A stretch of 64,000 nt of DNA from Legionella donaldsonii (lineage in GTDB: Bacteria > Pseudomonadota > Gammaproteobacteria > Legionellales > Legionellaceae), in the NCBI RefSeq assembly GCF_900452385.1, contig NZ_UGOA01000001.1, positions 2,427,501 to 2,491,500 of the forward strand, read 5' to 3'. A model generated the notes under the pieces. It saw only the letters and a program-made list of their open reading frames with translations. It did no database searches and had not been told where the DNA came from. Of this stretch, positions 8,594-17,583 are shown piece after piece (the stretch's first letter is position 1; every line of letters starts with the position of its first letter). Both the position numbers and the translations under genes were made by a program.

Positions 8594-10534
8594 ATGAACA
8601 CAGTGGTATGGCAACCCAAAGAGCCCCAAAAAAGCAGAATGTGGCAATTTATGCAATTCGTTGCCCAAAAACAGCAGCGACAGTTTGCTGATTATCAACA
8701 GTTGCATGCATGGTCCGTGCAAGAACCGGCCCTTTTCTGGCAGGCTCTATGTGATTACTTTCACTTAACCTTTAATAGTTCCGCCAAACAAGCCTTAAAC
8801 ACCTATGACCATATGTTAGATGCCCGTTGGTTCGAGGGAGCAACATTTAATTTTGCTGAAAAATTATTAACTCGACGTGATGAACATCCTGCCTTGATCA
8901 GCGTTAATGAAGAGGGAGAACGCCAGGTTTTAAGTTATAAAGAACTGTATCAAGAAGTTGCTCGCTGTGCAGCTGGTTTAAAGCAGGTTGGTGTTGTTAA
9001 GGGGGATCGCGTTGCCGCCATCATGCCGAATGTCTCTTATACCATTATCGCCATGTTAGCGACTGCTTCAATCGGCGCTATCTGGTCTTCCTGTTCCCCT
9101 GATTTTGGTGCTCAGGCTGCTATAGATCGTTTAGGTCAAATAGAGCCCAAAGTTTTGTTCGTTTGTGATGGCCATCAATATCTGGGCAAAAAGCACGAAG
9201 CCACCAGCAAGATAATAGAAGTGAGTAAAGCGATTCCTTCACTGGTTAAAATAGTTGTTTGTCCCGTTATCCATACTGAAGCTAACTTTGACGCCCTTAC
9301 CAAAGCGATCACTGTTGATAAGTTTGTTAAACCGGTTAAAGATTGTGAGTTTGCGGCACTCCCCTTCGCTCATCCGCTGTATATTCTCTTTTCATCAGGA
9401 ACAACAGGTAAACCAAAATGCATCATGCATGGTGCCGGTGGAACCCTCTTGCAACATCTAAAAGAATTGGGCCTGCACACGGACATCAAGGCAGAGGACA
9501 ACCTCTGTTTTTACACAACCTGTGGCTGGATGATGTGGAATTGGATGGTGTCGGTTTTAGCGCTTGGTGCAACACTGACGCTTTATGAAGGGGCTCCGAC
9601 CTACCCAGATGCCAGTCGTCTGTTCCAATTAATTGAGAATGAAAAAATTACTGTCTTCGGTACAAGTGCCAAATTTATCTCAGCCGTAGAAAAAGCAGAT
9701 ACGAAGCCAAATCAACAGTTTTCCTTAAAAACCCTGCGTACAATTCTCTCTACTGGCTCACCACTGTTGCCTAAAAACTATGATTTTGTCTATCAACAGG
9801 TGAAATCCGATGTGCAATTGAGCTCCATATCAGGCGGGACTGATATCGTTTCCTGCTTTGCATTGGGTAATCCAATTCTGCCTGTTTATCGCGGCGAATT
9901 ACAATGTTTGGGGCTTGGCATGGCGGTTAAGGTTTTCAATGAACAGGGGAAACCAGTCAGTGAGGAGCGTGGAGAGTTAGTGTGCACCAAACCTTTTCCA
10001 TCCATGCCAGTGGGTTTTTGGCAAGATCCAGATAAACAAGCTTATAAACGTGCTTATTTTGAGCGTTTTAACGACGTCTGGGCCCATGGTGATTTTGCCG
10101 AAGTGACTAAGCACCACGGTCTTATTATTTATGGTCGTTCCGATGCTGTATTAAATCCTGGTGGTGTACGCATAGGAACCGCTGAAATTTATCGTCAGGT
10201 AGAAAAAATTCCTGAAGTGGTCGACAGTGTAGTGATAGGTCAAGACTGGCAAGAAGATGTTCGTGTGGTGTTATTTGTTAAATTAAGAGAAGGCCTACAG
10301 TTAAATGACGAGTTGATTAATACCATTCGTCAAACCATACGCCATAATGCTTCTCCTCGCCACGTACCAGCCAAAATCCTGCAAGTGAACGATATACCAC
10401 GCACGATGAGTGGTAAAACAGTGGAAGTCGCTGTACGACAAACAGTCCATGGGCAGACCATTAACAATCTCCAATCACTTGCCAATCCCGAAGCGTTAAA
10501 CGATTTTAAAAATCGTCAGGAACTAGCTGACTAG
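8594..10534 (+). CDS. Acetoacetyl-CoA synthetase
   Basis: ATP-dependent activation of acetoacetate to acetoacetyl-CoA. The 646-residue protein is an ANL adenylating enzyme: N-terminal WQPKEPQKSRMWQFMQF typical of this subgroup, P-loop SSGTTGKPKCIMHGAGG (about residues 265-281), CGWMMWNWMVS, and C-terminal YGRSDAVLNPGGVRIGTAEIYRQ. The acetylation-type lysine motif PRTMSGKTVEVAV is near the end. AAAGGAAG before the ATG fits as ribosome binding site. With HMG-CoA lyase at 159-1064 it lets leucine-derived acetoacetate return to acetyl-CoA or polyhydroxybutyrate pathways. Confidence 0.93.
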   Translation: MNTVVWQPKEPQKSRMWQFMQFVAQKQQRQFADYQQLHAWSVQEPALFWQALCDYFHLTFNSSAKQALNTYDHMLDARWFEGATFNFAEKLLTRRDEHPALISVNEEGERQVLSYKELYQEVARCAAGLKQVGVVKGDRVAAIMPNVSYTIIAMLATASIGAIWSSCSPDFGAQAAIDRLGQIEPKVLFVCDGHQYLGKKHEATSKIIEVSKAIPSLVKIVVCPVIHTEANFDALTKAITVDKFVKPVKDCEFAALPFAHPLYILFSSGTTGKPKCIMHGAGGTLLQHLKELGLHTDIKAEDNLCFYTTCGWMMWNWMVSVLALGATLTLYEGAPTYPDASRLFQLIENEKITVFGTSAKFISAVEKADTKPNQQFSLKTLRTILSTGSPLLPKNYDFVYQQVKSDVQLSSISGGTDIVSCFALGNPILPVYRGELQCLGLGMAVKVFNEQGKPVSEERGELVCTKPFPSMPVGFWQDPDKQAYKRAYFERFNDVWAHGDFAEVTKHHGLIIYGRSDAVLNPGGVRIGTAEIYRQVEKIPEVVDSVVIGQDWQEDVRVVLFVKLREGLQLNDELINTIRQTIRHNASPRHVPAKILQVNDIPRTMSGKTVEVAVRQTVHGQTINNLQSLANPEALNDFKNRQELAD

Positions 10535-10690
10535 CCTTGGATGGCGGGATGATTAATTCGACAGGATCAAAAAGCAGCCCCTGGCTTATCAGGGGCCCTA
10601 AAGCAGACTCACAGCAACAATGACAAATTTAGTACGATCAAAGTAAAATATCGCCTCTAGAAAAAATTTTTACACATTATAGGCAATCTG

Positions 10691-11719
10691 ATGTGGTATG
10701 AAGAACTCCTTATATCCCTAACATCCAAGGTATTTCATCATAAGAGAAAAGCAGCCCGCTATTTTATTGAAGAATTATTCCTTTTTTTAGACACCCTCTA
10801 TCAACCACTACCTATTGAACTGTTATTAGGTGTTAATGAGAAAATGTACGCCAAATACAGTTTAAGACGCAATAACTCTGTTCATTTAGCTGCTTTTACA
10901 CGAGATCTTTTAGGCCTTAGTATCCTTTACATCAAAATTACCGATGACCATCTTATTAAGAACAGTATCTTTACTGATTTTATTAACCAGGAAAGAATGG
11001 TTACTGCCCTTAATTTTGGCAACGATAAACGATTCGCCAGAAAGGCGCCTTTAGCCAGGATTAATCTTATAGAACGCATTATTCTGAAAAATTTTACTGT
11101 CATAGACAGCTCAAACCCCTTACATAAAAATTCGTTAGAAGTTGATTTAGCCCATATTTTAATGATTGTTACTCAAAGAAAATCGCTTCAACTGATCGAG
11201 GCAATGCTCAATTCTTTTCAGCCTTTAATACCAATTTGTTACCCCTATATAGAGAAGAATGATAAATTCGGTCATTTTGTCATAGAACTGTACCGGTTAA
11301 AAAATCAGCTTGAAATGGAAGCAATAACAAAGGGATATGAAGCTGATCGAGAGAGTTCCTTCTCTTTTTTTGCTTTTGGCAATCCCTTGGAGCGAATCCA
11401 CTCCATAGCGCCATCTAAATCCTCCTCCCCTGCCAAAGCCTATGATCCCATTTTTTACGGCTGCCCATCAACATTGGAAACAGGAGGAAGAGCCACCGCT
11501 ACAACAACCCAGTTTTCCTTTTTTGCCATGGATGCTGTTTTGACTAAATCACAACAGAAAGAGGCAGCCTTAGATGATAGGGAGTTGCCAGACATGTCAC
11601 CACCCCCCCCCTATCTCTCCCTGTTTGCGCCTTCTAAAGCCACCGAGAAAATTTATACAACGCGAAACAAGGATGAAGAGGGCAACGACACTAGGCTAAC
11701 CCCAAACCAAGAGTTATGA
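10691..11719 (+). CDS. Uncharacterised 342-residue protein with C-terminal PPPPY motif
   Basis: No family recognised. Residues 1-220 are mostly helical (FIEELFLFLDTLYQPLPIELLLG, then a basic segment with KRFARKAPLARINLIERIILKN). About residues 220-342 are low in predicted structure and rich in Ser, Pro, Thr and Ala. The tail holds MSPPPPYLSLF, a PPxY-type motif of the kind bound by eukaryotic WW domains. The prolines are encoded by an uninterrupted run of nine C at 11603-11611. No signal peptide or membrane segment is seen. Soluble, orphan and with an unstructured end, it is a plausible secreted effector, but that is inference. Confidence 0.6.
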   Translation: MWYEELLISLTSKVFHHKRKAARYFIEELFLFLDTLYQPLPIELLLGVNEKMYAKYSLRRNNSVHLAAFTRDLLGLSILYIKITDDHLIKNSIFTDFINQERMVTALNFGNDKRFARKAPLARINLIERIILKNFTVIDSSNPLHKNSLEVDLAHILMIVTQRKSLQLIEAMLNSFQPLIPICYPYIEKNDKFGHFVIELYRLKNQLEMEAITKGYEADRESSFSFFAFGNPLERIHSIAPSKSSSPAKAYDPIFYGCPSTLETGGRATATTTQFSFFAMDAVLTKSQQKEAALDDRELPDMSPPPPYLSLFAPSKATEKIYTTRNKDEEGNDTRLTPNQEL

Positions 11720-11776
11720 TTTTCAGGTATTGTAATAAAGCACAGAAAACCAAGCCATCGGTATCTGGAAATAATC

Positions 11777-12205
11777 TTAAGTAATTTGGCGCTCATTGCT
11801 AAACACTTGAAAACTCTTTCCTAATTGACAATGGATTTGATGGCGCTCTACAGGATGATAATCTTTGGCGTTCATACTGGCTACTTGTACTTCAACGCTA
11901 GTATCTGCATGAATAGTGTACTTCACGTACTCGATAATAGGATTTCCGAGATTATCCAATGTGAAATGCTTATCAGAGGCAGTAACTCGGTTATTGGCAA
12001 TTAACATCAGCGCCTGAGGCCTGAAGGATGCTTTAATATTAGCGGTTGGATTCTCTGTTTCACAATCCTTGAAGGATACTACAAAATTTATTTGTTTCCC
12101 TCCAACCACAGCATCTGCCACTTCAGCAAAAGTACTAAGCTCACTGGCATGTACTGAGAATGATAACAGCGCAAGAATTGACATTAATTGCTTTTTCATT
12201 AACAC
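11777..12205 (-). CDS. VirK-like secreted protein
   Basis: A 142-residue protein with a clear signal peptide (MKKQLMSILALLSFSVHASE), cut after about residue 20, so periplasmic or exported. The mature part follows the pattern of the VirK family: a start like LSTFAEVADAVVGGKQINFVVSFKDCE, a conserved cysteine pair (in KDCE and IHCQLG), and strands such as TASDKHFTLDNLGNPIIEYVKYTIHADTSVEVQVASM. VirK proteins are common in Legionella and some are linked to host interaction; their biochemical role is unknown. It is convergent with the preceding orphan gene. Confidence 0.65.
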   Translation of the reverse strand: MLMKKQLMSILALLSFSVHASELSTFAEVADAVVGGKQINFVVSFKDCETENPTANIKASFRPQALMLIANNRVTASDKHFTLDNLGNPIIEYVKYTIHADTSVEVQVASMNAKDYHPVERHQIHCQLGKSFQVFSNERQIT

Positions 12206-12319
12206 AGCTCCTTCATCCGATCAATAGTGAGAGTTGAGGTTGCCAATAAATTTAAGGCTTGTCAATTTAACCTCAATCTTTGATTCTTCTCCTATTATGA
12301 AAATCGGATCTATAATAAA

Positions 12320-12389
12320 CAGGACTTACGAAAAAATATCGAGGTCAAGGCAAAATTTGATTTTAACATCGGAGTTCCAAGTAAGACCT
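12320..12389. repeat. Dispersed hairpin repeat with CAGGACTTAC ends, short copy
   Basis: A 70-base element with inverted ends CAGGACTTAC and GTAAGACCTG (9 of 10 pairs). Its left half (CAGGACTTACGAAAAAAT, then AAAATTTGATTTTAA) closely matches the right arm, read in reverse complement, of the element at 25791-25914. It lies in the gap between the VirK-like gene and the membrane protein at 12458. Confidence 0.7.
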
Positions 12390-12457
12390 GATAATCAAGC
12401 TAACACGTAGCCATATCTGTTAAAAGATAAAAAAGAAAAATTTATAAGGAGATTTGG

Positions 12458-12919
12458 ATGTGCGATCGTAAATGCTTTACCAATGGTGTCCTTTCTGGTG
12501 TAGTCGCTGGTATTGTCTTTGCCTTTTTTTTAATTCTTGGCGGTATGTCTGAAACCCTGGGCAGTATCATCGGCATGCCTACTAAATTAGGCGGGATGAT
12601 AGTTCACTTTATAATCACTATTATCGCGGGACTTGTCTTCGCTTTTGTCTTCGGCTGGCTAATCCATTCATGGTTTACTTCGATTTTCTGGGGACTCCTC
12701 TTTGGTATAGGCATGTGGATAATAGGTCCTATGACCCTGTTACCGACTTTATCTGCAGGTGACCCTTTGTTTGTAAAATGGAATCTTGCTGGTCTGCAAA
12801 GTAATATACAACCGTTAATTGGCCATTTGGTGTATGGTTTAGTTTTAGGCCTGGTTTATTGTTTTTTAAAGAAGGGAAAACTACATAAACTCAAAGTGCC
12901 TAAAAAACAAAAAGATTAA
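12458..12919 (+). CDS. Small inner-membrane protein, function unknown
   Basis: 153 residues with four likely membrane segments: about 10-30 (GVLSGVVAGIVFAFFLILGGM), 48-70 (VHFIITIIAGLVFAFVFGWLI), 72-95 (SIFWGLLFGIGMWIIGPM) and 120-140 (LIGHLVYGLVLGLVYCFL), ending in a lysine-rich cytoplasmic tail. The layout is reminiscent of YagU/DUF1440-like proteins, but I would not assign a family. AAGGAG precedes the ATG at a good distance. It stands alone, upstream of the methionine importer and read in the same direction. Confidence 0.75.
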   Translation: MCDRKCFTNGVLSGVVAGIVFAFFLILGGMSETLGSIIGMPTKLGGMIVHFIITIIAGLVFAFVFGWLIHSWFTSIFWGLLFGIGMWIIGPMTLLPTLSAGDPLFVKWNLAGLQSNIQPLIGHLVYGLVLGLVYCFLKKGKLHKLKVPKKQKD

Positions 12920-12986
12920 ACCCTCAAAGAGGCAGAGACACGCTTTTAGTTTCTTTCACTAAAGAGATATTGTATGATACGCGCTT

Positions 12987-13066
12987 GCGCCGATTTGAAA
13001 CTTCAGCTTGCGGGCGCTCAGTAATTTGGTCTAGGCTCATTTTATTGTAAATACGGCTAAAGCGGG
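12987..13066 (+). promoter_or_regulatory. Candidate SAM-II riboswitch upstream of metN
   Basis: The leader contains GCGCC-GATTTGA (12987-12998), an 7-base link, then GCTTGCG-GGCGC (13006-13017), so GCGCC pairs with GGCGC. Further on are TAAAT (13048-13052) and GGCTAAAGC (13055-13063). As I remember the SAM-II class, its P1 stem is followed by GAUUUGA, closed by GCUUGCA, and the pseudoknot strand carries UAAA and GCUAAA; all four words are here in order. A 29-base insert between P1 and TAAAT can form its own stem (CAGTAA with TTATTG). The position before a methionine importer fits. I could not settle the pseudoknot pairing by eye. Confidence 0.55.
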
Positions 13067-13115
13067 TAATTTCCCTCCTTGCCTCCGCATGCTGCAATAC
13101 CCTTAGGTTGATGTA

Positions 13116-14141
13116 ATGATAGAATTAAATGGATTAACCAAATCCTATGCAACGAACATTGCCTTGCGTGATATCAATTTATTCATTCAGGAAGGTGAGA
13201 TTTTTGGCATCATTGGCAAAAGTGGTGCTGGAAAATCCACTTTATTGCGCTCCATTAATTTACTGGAAAGACCGAGTAGTGGAGAAGTCATTGTTGATAA
13301 TGAAAATATTACACACCTATCTATGCAGGGTTTGCGTAAAGCCCGCCACAAAATGGCAATGATTTTCCAGCATTTTAATTTACTCAATTCCAAAACGGTT
13401 TATGACAATATTGCACTGCCTATGCGCATCCAGGGAATAGCCGAATCGGTTATCCATGAAAAAATTCACGAATTACTCCCTCTTGTTGAGCTTGAGGAAA
13501 AAATACATCATTATCCAGGACAGCTTAGCGGGGGACAAAAGCAGCGCGTTGCCATTGCGCGTGCCCTCAGCTGCTCACCTAAAATTCTTCTCTGTGATGA
13601 AGCAACATCTGCCCTCGATCCGGAAACAACCAATGCCATTCTTGAATTACTAAAGAAAATTAATACTTTGTACGGTATTACCATTGTATTAATTACTCAT
13701 GAAATGGAAGTAGTAAAGCGAATCTGCCATCGCCTCGCTGTCATGGAGGCTGGTGAGATTGTTGAAATAACCTCCTTGGCGAGCGTATTCAGTAATCCAG
13801 CCAGCCCAGCACGAAGCATGCTATATACTCAGTTAAGCCCGCAACTCCCAGCTTGCCTGCAAAGTTCACTATCCAGCGTAGCTAATAATAAACCCTTGTT
13901 ACGCCTCTTTTTCCAGGGTGATAATGCGACTATTCCCTTTATTAGCAAAACCAGCCGTGAGCTGAATTTAGATATTAATATCCTCCTTGCTAATATTGAC
14001 CAATTTGATGCGGTTACCTGCGGTGTGCTAATAGTCGAATTAGCCGCTAACCAGGCATTGCTGCAAAAATTTATCAAACGTTGCGAAGAATCTAATTTAA
14101 CGGTGGAGATTTTAGGTTATGTCACTGACGATGTTTTATGA
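13116..14141 (+). CDS. metN: Methionine ABC importer, ATP-binding protein
   Basis: The 341-residue ATPase of the D/L-methionine uptake system. Walker A is GKSGAGKST (about residues 38-46), Q-loop FQHFN, signature [15 protein letters not shown], Walker [16 protein letters not shown] and H-loop LITHEM. The C-terminal 90 residues form a NIL domain, the methionine-sensing domain that inhibits transport when methionine is plentiful. metI overlaps its end by 23 bases and metQ follows. The putative SAM-II leader lies about 50 bases upstream, so both transcript level and protein activity may respond to methionine status. Confidence 0.95.
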   Translation: MIELNGLTKSYATNIALRDINLFIQEGEIFGIIGKSGAGKSTLLRSINLLERPSSGEVIVDNENITHLSMQGLRKARHKMAMIFQHFNLLNSKTVYDNIALPMRIQGIAESVIHEKIHELLPLVELEEKIHHYPGQLSGGQKQRVAIARALSCSPKILLCDEATSALDPETTNAILELLKKINTLYGITIVLITHEMEVVKRICHRLAVMEAGEIVEITSLASVFSNPASPARSMLYTQLSPQLPACLQSSLSSVANNKPLLRLFFQGDNATIPFISKTSRELNLDINILLANIDQFDAVTCGVLIVELAANQALLQKFIKRCEESNLTVEILGYVTDDVL

Positions 14142-14766
14142 TTTAATGGTGGCCAGTGGTGAAACGCTCTACATGGTGATTGTCAGCACTGTATTTGCCG
14201 TCTTACTAGGGTTACCTTTAGGTACTCTTCTTTTCACCTCTGCAAAAATCAAACCCCACCCAGGGTTGCATCGCTTCATTGCCGCAATTATCAACATGAG
14301 TCGCTCCATCCCTTTTATTATCCTGCTTGTTGCCTTGATTCCAATTACCCGTTTTATTGTGGGGACCTCGATTGGTTTACATGCCGCCATGGTTCCACTT
14401 ACGCTTGGCGCTACTCCTTTTTTTGCTCGTTTAGTGGATAACATCTATCAAAGTTTACCGAATGGTCTGATCGAAACTGGTTTTTCCATGGGGGCGAATA
14501 CCTGGCAAATGATTCGTCATCTCTTGTTTCCAGAAGCTTTTCCTGCGTTAATTCATGGAGTCACTATTACTGCGATTACCTTGGTGAATTACTCCGCCAT
14601 GGCGGGTACCGTAGGTGGAGGCGGTTTAGGTGATTTGGCAATTCGTTACGGTTATCAACGTTTTAATGTGAGTGTCATGTTAGCAACCGTCTTTATTTTG
14701 GTATTAATTGTCCAATTACTCCAAATGGGTGGCGATCGATTAGCGCGCCGATTTTCGCACAATTAG
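14119..14766 (+). CDS. metI: Methionine ABC importer, permease
   Basis: 215 residues with about five membrane segments, and the EAA-type loop in [33 protein letters not shown] that docks on the ATPase. [25 protein letters not shown] near the end is a strong MetI signature. The start at 14119 lies 23 bases inside metN, with GGAG about 11 bases ahead; an in-frame ATG at 14131 would shorten it by four residues. It should work as a dimer with MetN2 and take methionine from MetQ. Confidence 0.94.
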   Translation: MSLTMFYDLMVASGETLYMVIVSTVFAVLLGLPLGTLLFTSAKIKPHPGLHRFIAAIINMSRSIPFIILLVALIPITRFIVGTSIGLHAAMVPLTLGATPFFARLVDNIYQSLPNGLIETGFSMGANTWQMIRHLLFPEAFPALIHGVTITAITLVNYSAMAGTVGGGGLGDLAIRYGYQRFNVSVMLATVFILVLIVQLLQMGGDRLARRFSHN

Positions 14767-14791
14767 ATAGGGTAGAAATTTAGGAGTCATC

Positions 14792-15568
14792 ATGCGTTTT
14801 TTTAGTATCTTAGTTTTGTTAGTCAGCTTAGTGGCATGCCATAAACCCTCACCCAATACCCTAACCATCGGCACTATTGCAGGTCCCGAAACTGATTTGG
14901 TTGAAACAGCAAAAGAGGTAGCCGAGCAAAAATACGGCTTAACCATTAAAATTGTCGAATTTAACGACTATAATTTACCCAATGAAGCCTTACAAGACGG
15001 AAGCCTGGATGCCAATGTTTACCAACATTTACCTTATTTACAAGCCGCTAACAAAGCACATGGCTATGATCTCGAAGCAATAGGTAAAACCTTTGTTTAC
15101 CCCACAGGAGTTTACAGCAAAAAAATCAAAAAACTAAACCAGTTACCCGATAAAGCCACCATTGCTATTCCTAATGATCCGAGCAATGAAGCGAGGGCTT
15201 TATTACTACTGCAAAAAGCCGGTTTAATTACCTTGAAAAAAACAGACTTGGCTAGTGTCGCTGATATTGCCAGCAATCCCAAACACCTCGCCATTAAAGA
15301 ATTGGATGCAGCTCAATTACCACGTATTTTAGACGATGTGGATGCAGCAGTTATCAATACCACCTTTGCAATTCCAGCAGGTCTCAGTCCTTCCCGCGAT
15401 GCAATCTATGTCGAAGGAAAAGATTCCCCCTATGCCAATTTAATTGTGATTCGTCGTGACAGTCCTAAAAAGGCTCAACTTGAAGAGTTTGTTAAAGCAA
15501 TGAACTCCAAGGAAGTAACGAATAAAGCGCAAGAGCTTTTTGGTGATGCTGCAATACCAGCCTGGTAA
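14792..15568 (+). CDS. metQ: Methionine-binding lipoprotein
   Basis: 258 residues, NlpA/MetQ family substrate-binding protein. It starts with a lipoprotein signal peptide whose lipobox is LVAC (Cys near residue 16), so the mature protein is lipid-anchored at the periplasmic membrane face. Family landmarks are GTIAGPETDLVETAKEVAEQKYGL, FNDYNLPNEALQDGSLDANVYQHLPYL, the YPTGVYSKK segment and the C-terminal LFGDAAIPAW. It is the last gene of metNIQ, 25 bases after metI, with AGGAG before the ATG. Confidence 0.95.
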   Translation: MRFFSILVLLVSLVACHKPSPNTLTIGTIAGPETDLVETAKEVAEQKYGLTIKIVEFNDYNLPNEALQDGSLDANVYQHLPYLQAANKAHGYDLEAIGKTFVYPTGVYSKKIKKLNQLPDKATIAIPNDPSNEARALLLLQKAGLITLKKTDLASVADIASNPKHLAIKELDAAQLPRILDDVDAAVINTTFAIPAGLSPSRDAIYVEGKDSPYANLIVIRRDSPKKAQLEEFVKAMNSKEVTNKAQELFGDAAIPAW

Positions 15569-15576
15569 CCTCCTGC

Positions 15577-15616
15577 ATTCGCGGAAGCAGCTTTGTACTG
15601 CGCTGGTTCCGCGAAT
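15577..15616 (+). terminator. Hairpin after metQ, possible terminator
   Basis: A perfect 10-bp stem ATTCGCGGAA / TTCCGCGAAT enclosing a smaller GCAG/CTGC stem, 9 bases after the metQ stop codon. There is no clear T tract, so it may act as an mRNA 3'-end stabiliser or weak terminator. Confidence 0.5.
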
Positions 15617-15770
15617 CCACTCTTAACTATTAAAACAAAAATAAGATACTTTACCCCCGGCATTCTATATATGTTAAGAAAAAGTTAAGAAGAATCGGCT
15701 TAATCCTATTTTAATTATTTAGGTGTTATACTTTTCTTATCTGACTACTACCTTAACAGAGATAGACATT

Positions 15771-17210
15771 ATGGCTGACCCTACAAATATTAAGACCAGA
15801 GGGCAAAAAATCAAAAATGCATTCACGCTGGGAGCAATGAGCACTGAACAGCAGGTTGCTTATTGGGATGAACACAGAAAAAGCGTAGGTATTGAGGGCG
15901 GTATCACGGCTCGCACTACTATGGAAAATTACTCATCAAAAAGACTTAAAGATCTGAGTGATTTTGATAAAATAGTAGATGGCGATAAAAAACCCCTTAA
16001 GACCACGACACCAGATGGTAAATCAATTACTGAAAAATTTGGATCGGATCCCGATCTTGTTAATGGTATAAAAGAAGTATTTGCCAAAACCCCAGCCACT
16101 GATAAAGCGATTAGTGATTTTACCAAAGATGTCACTAACTTGCATACGTTAGTGATGGCAAATCCTCCTCAATACAGTGCTGCCGGAATAGCCAATGTTT
16201 TACAAGAAAAGAAATCTGACGCATTGGCAGCAATCAAGGCCCAACAAGCGAAAGAGCTTGAACGGCTCAATGATAAATTTGCTCCTGCTAATCCCCCTGC
16301 TCGTAATGAATTTCGCGAAAAAATAAAAGCTGCCATGGGACCAGGCACCACCGAAGAACAGGTGAACAAAGTTAAGGATGATATGGTTAATGCGACGAAA
16401 GCATCCCATGCCTCACAAATAAAACGGGCTGAGGCGGAGTTTAACTACAGCATTAAAAAATTTTATTCGGCTATGCAAAAGGAATTCGATCGTATTGCAT
16501 TACTCGGTGATCGCTATGAGCGCGATAAACAAATGAGGGCAGCAATCGATACGCTGGCTGCACAACGAGCAGCCAACGAACCACGTCGATCGACCACTGT
16601 TTCAATTCAAGCGGATCAATCAACCGCGATTTTGAGAGGGATTAAAGTTCAAGATTTAGACACAATCAATACTTTAACTGGCAGGCCTCTTACCAAAAAT
16701 ACGGATGGTTCCTATTCAATGAAACTATCTAAGGATTGGATTTTCTTTGATCGTAAAGCCCGCGATGTAACAAAGAGTGTTGAAAAGGATTTAGCCAGTC
16801 TCGCGCATACTATCAAAGCGACGGGTGCCGAAACGATTACCATGGAACTCACTGCAGCAGATCCTGATAAAGCAAAAGAATTAGGGAAAAAAGCTTACGA
16901 AGCCGCTATTAAGGCAGGTTTTGAGCCGAGAGATATCAATATCGTAGTCAATGGTAAATCGCTTACCGAAAAATATGAAAAAGGAAAGCTCAAAGAAGAA
17001 GATAAATTGTTTGACGATGAACCCAGTCGGCTGCGAAAAGCTAAAAATGAAGCCACTAAAATTGCCCAGGAACGTGAAGGACGAGTCTTTAACTCACCGG
17101 GCGCTAAAGCAGAAACAGTCAGCATCAAACAAAAACTCCAGGAAATGCGGACTACGCCTCCACCACCAACAGGTTCTACGACACCTACTCTTGGAGGCGG
17201 TACTATTTAA
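15771..17210 (+). CDS. Uncharacterised 479-residue coiled-coil-rich protein
   Basis: No named family recognised. A GTG at 15723 would give 495 residues, but GAGAT before the ATG at 15771 and the hydrophilic start MADPTNIKTRGQ make 15771 the better choice. The protein is highly charged and helical: a likely coiled coil around DALAAIKAQQAKELERLNDKF, another around AEAEFNYSIKKFYSAMQKEFDRI, then a compact segment KDWIFFDRKARDVTKSVEKDLASLAHTIK leading to EPRDINIVVNGKSL. The tail is Pro/Thr/Gly-rich (TTPPPPTGSTTPTLGGG). No signal peptide or membrane segment is seen. A strong terminator follows. It may be a type IV effector, but nothing in the sequence proves this. Confidence 0.65.
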   Translation: MADPTNIKTRGQKIKNAFTLGAMSTEQQVAYWDEHRKSVGIEGGITARTTMENYSSKRLKDLSDFDKIVDGDKKPLKTTTPDGKSITEKFGSDPDLVNGIKEVFAKTPATDKAISDFTKDVTNLHTLVMANPPQYSAAGIANVLQEKKSDALAAIKAQQAKELERLNDKFAPANPPARNEFREKIKAAMGPGTTEEQVNKVKDDMVNATKASHASQIKRAEAEFNYSIKKFYSAMQKEFDRIALLGDRYERDKQMRAAIDTLAAQRAANEPRRSTTVSIQADQSTAILRGIKVQDLDTINTLTGRPLTKNTDGSYSMKLSKDWIFFDRKARDVTKSVEKDLASLAHTIKATGAETITMELTAADPDKAKELGKKAYEAAIKAGFEPRDINIVVNGKSLTEKYEKGKLKEEDKLFDDEPSRLRKAKNEATKIAQEREGRVFNSPGAKAETVSIKQKLQEMRTTPPPPTGSTTPTLGGGTI

Positions 17211-17251
17211 CCCCACACACTCTGATTACCTCTTGCAGCCAATGTTTAAAA

Positions 17252-17291
17252 AATTCCACTGTCCCTGACAGTGGAATTCTGTTATTTTTAT
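17252..17291 (+). terminator. Rho-independent terminator
   Basis: A perfect 12-bp stem AATTCCACTGTC / GACAGTGGAATT with a three-base loop (17252-17278), followed by the T-rich GTTATTTTTATT. It ends the transcript of the orphan coiled-coil gene, whose stop codon is about 40 bases upstream. Confidence 0.85.
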
Positions 17292-17417
17292 TAGAAAATT
17301 CAGAGGATTATTACTGGATTTTTACTCCTGGTACTTGAGTAGATAAAACACTGAAGTCTGGAGCGCCTTGCCAAGAGGTTAAAGATCCACAACCCAAAAT
17401 GTTGTTATGGAATTCAA

Positions 17418-17558
17418 TAGACCTCTTGCATAACTGTGTATTTTGTTTTTGCGCAAAGCATAAACGTTTCAAGAAGCAGAGTTTACAAGTCGTCAATGAA
17501 CACTGCATAACGTTGCAACGCAGCAATGGAAGCAAAGAACAGTTATGCAAGAGGTCTA
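17418..17558. repeat. Hairpin element with perfect 20-bp inverted ends
   Basis: TAGACCTCTTGCATAACTGT at 17418-17437 is exactly the reverse complement of 17539-17558, giving a 141-base element with no coding capacity. No target-site duplication is obvious at its edges. The interior shares the words GTCAATGAACA and GCAACGCAG with the hairpin element at 27397-27477. It is inserted between the terminator and the small gene at 17584 and accounts for most of this 373-base gap. Confidence 0.8.
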
Positions 17559-17583
17559 ATCAGCCCAGTAAAGGAGGACAACC

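Noticed and set aside
10577-10596. Terminator after acetoacetyl-CoA synthetase
   Set aside because: GCCCCTG / CAGGGGC is a good 7-bp stem, but no T tract follows on either strand. I left it out as a terminator; an mRNA 3'-end role is possible.
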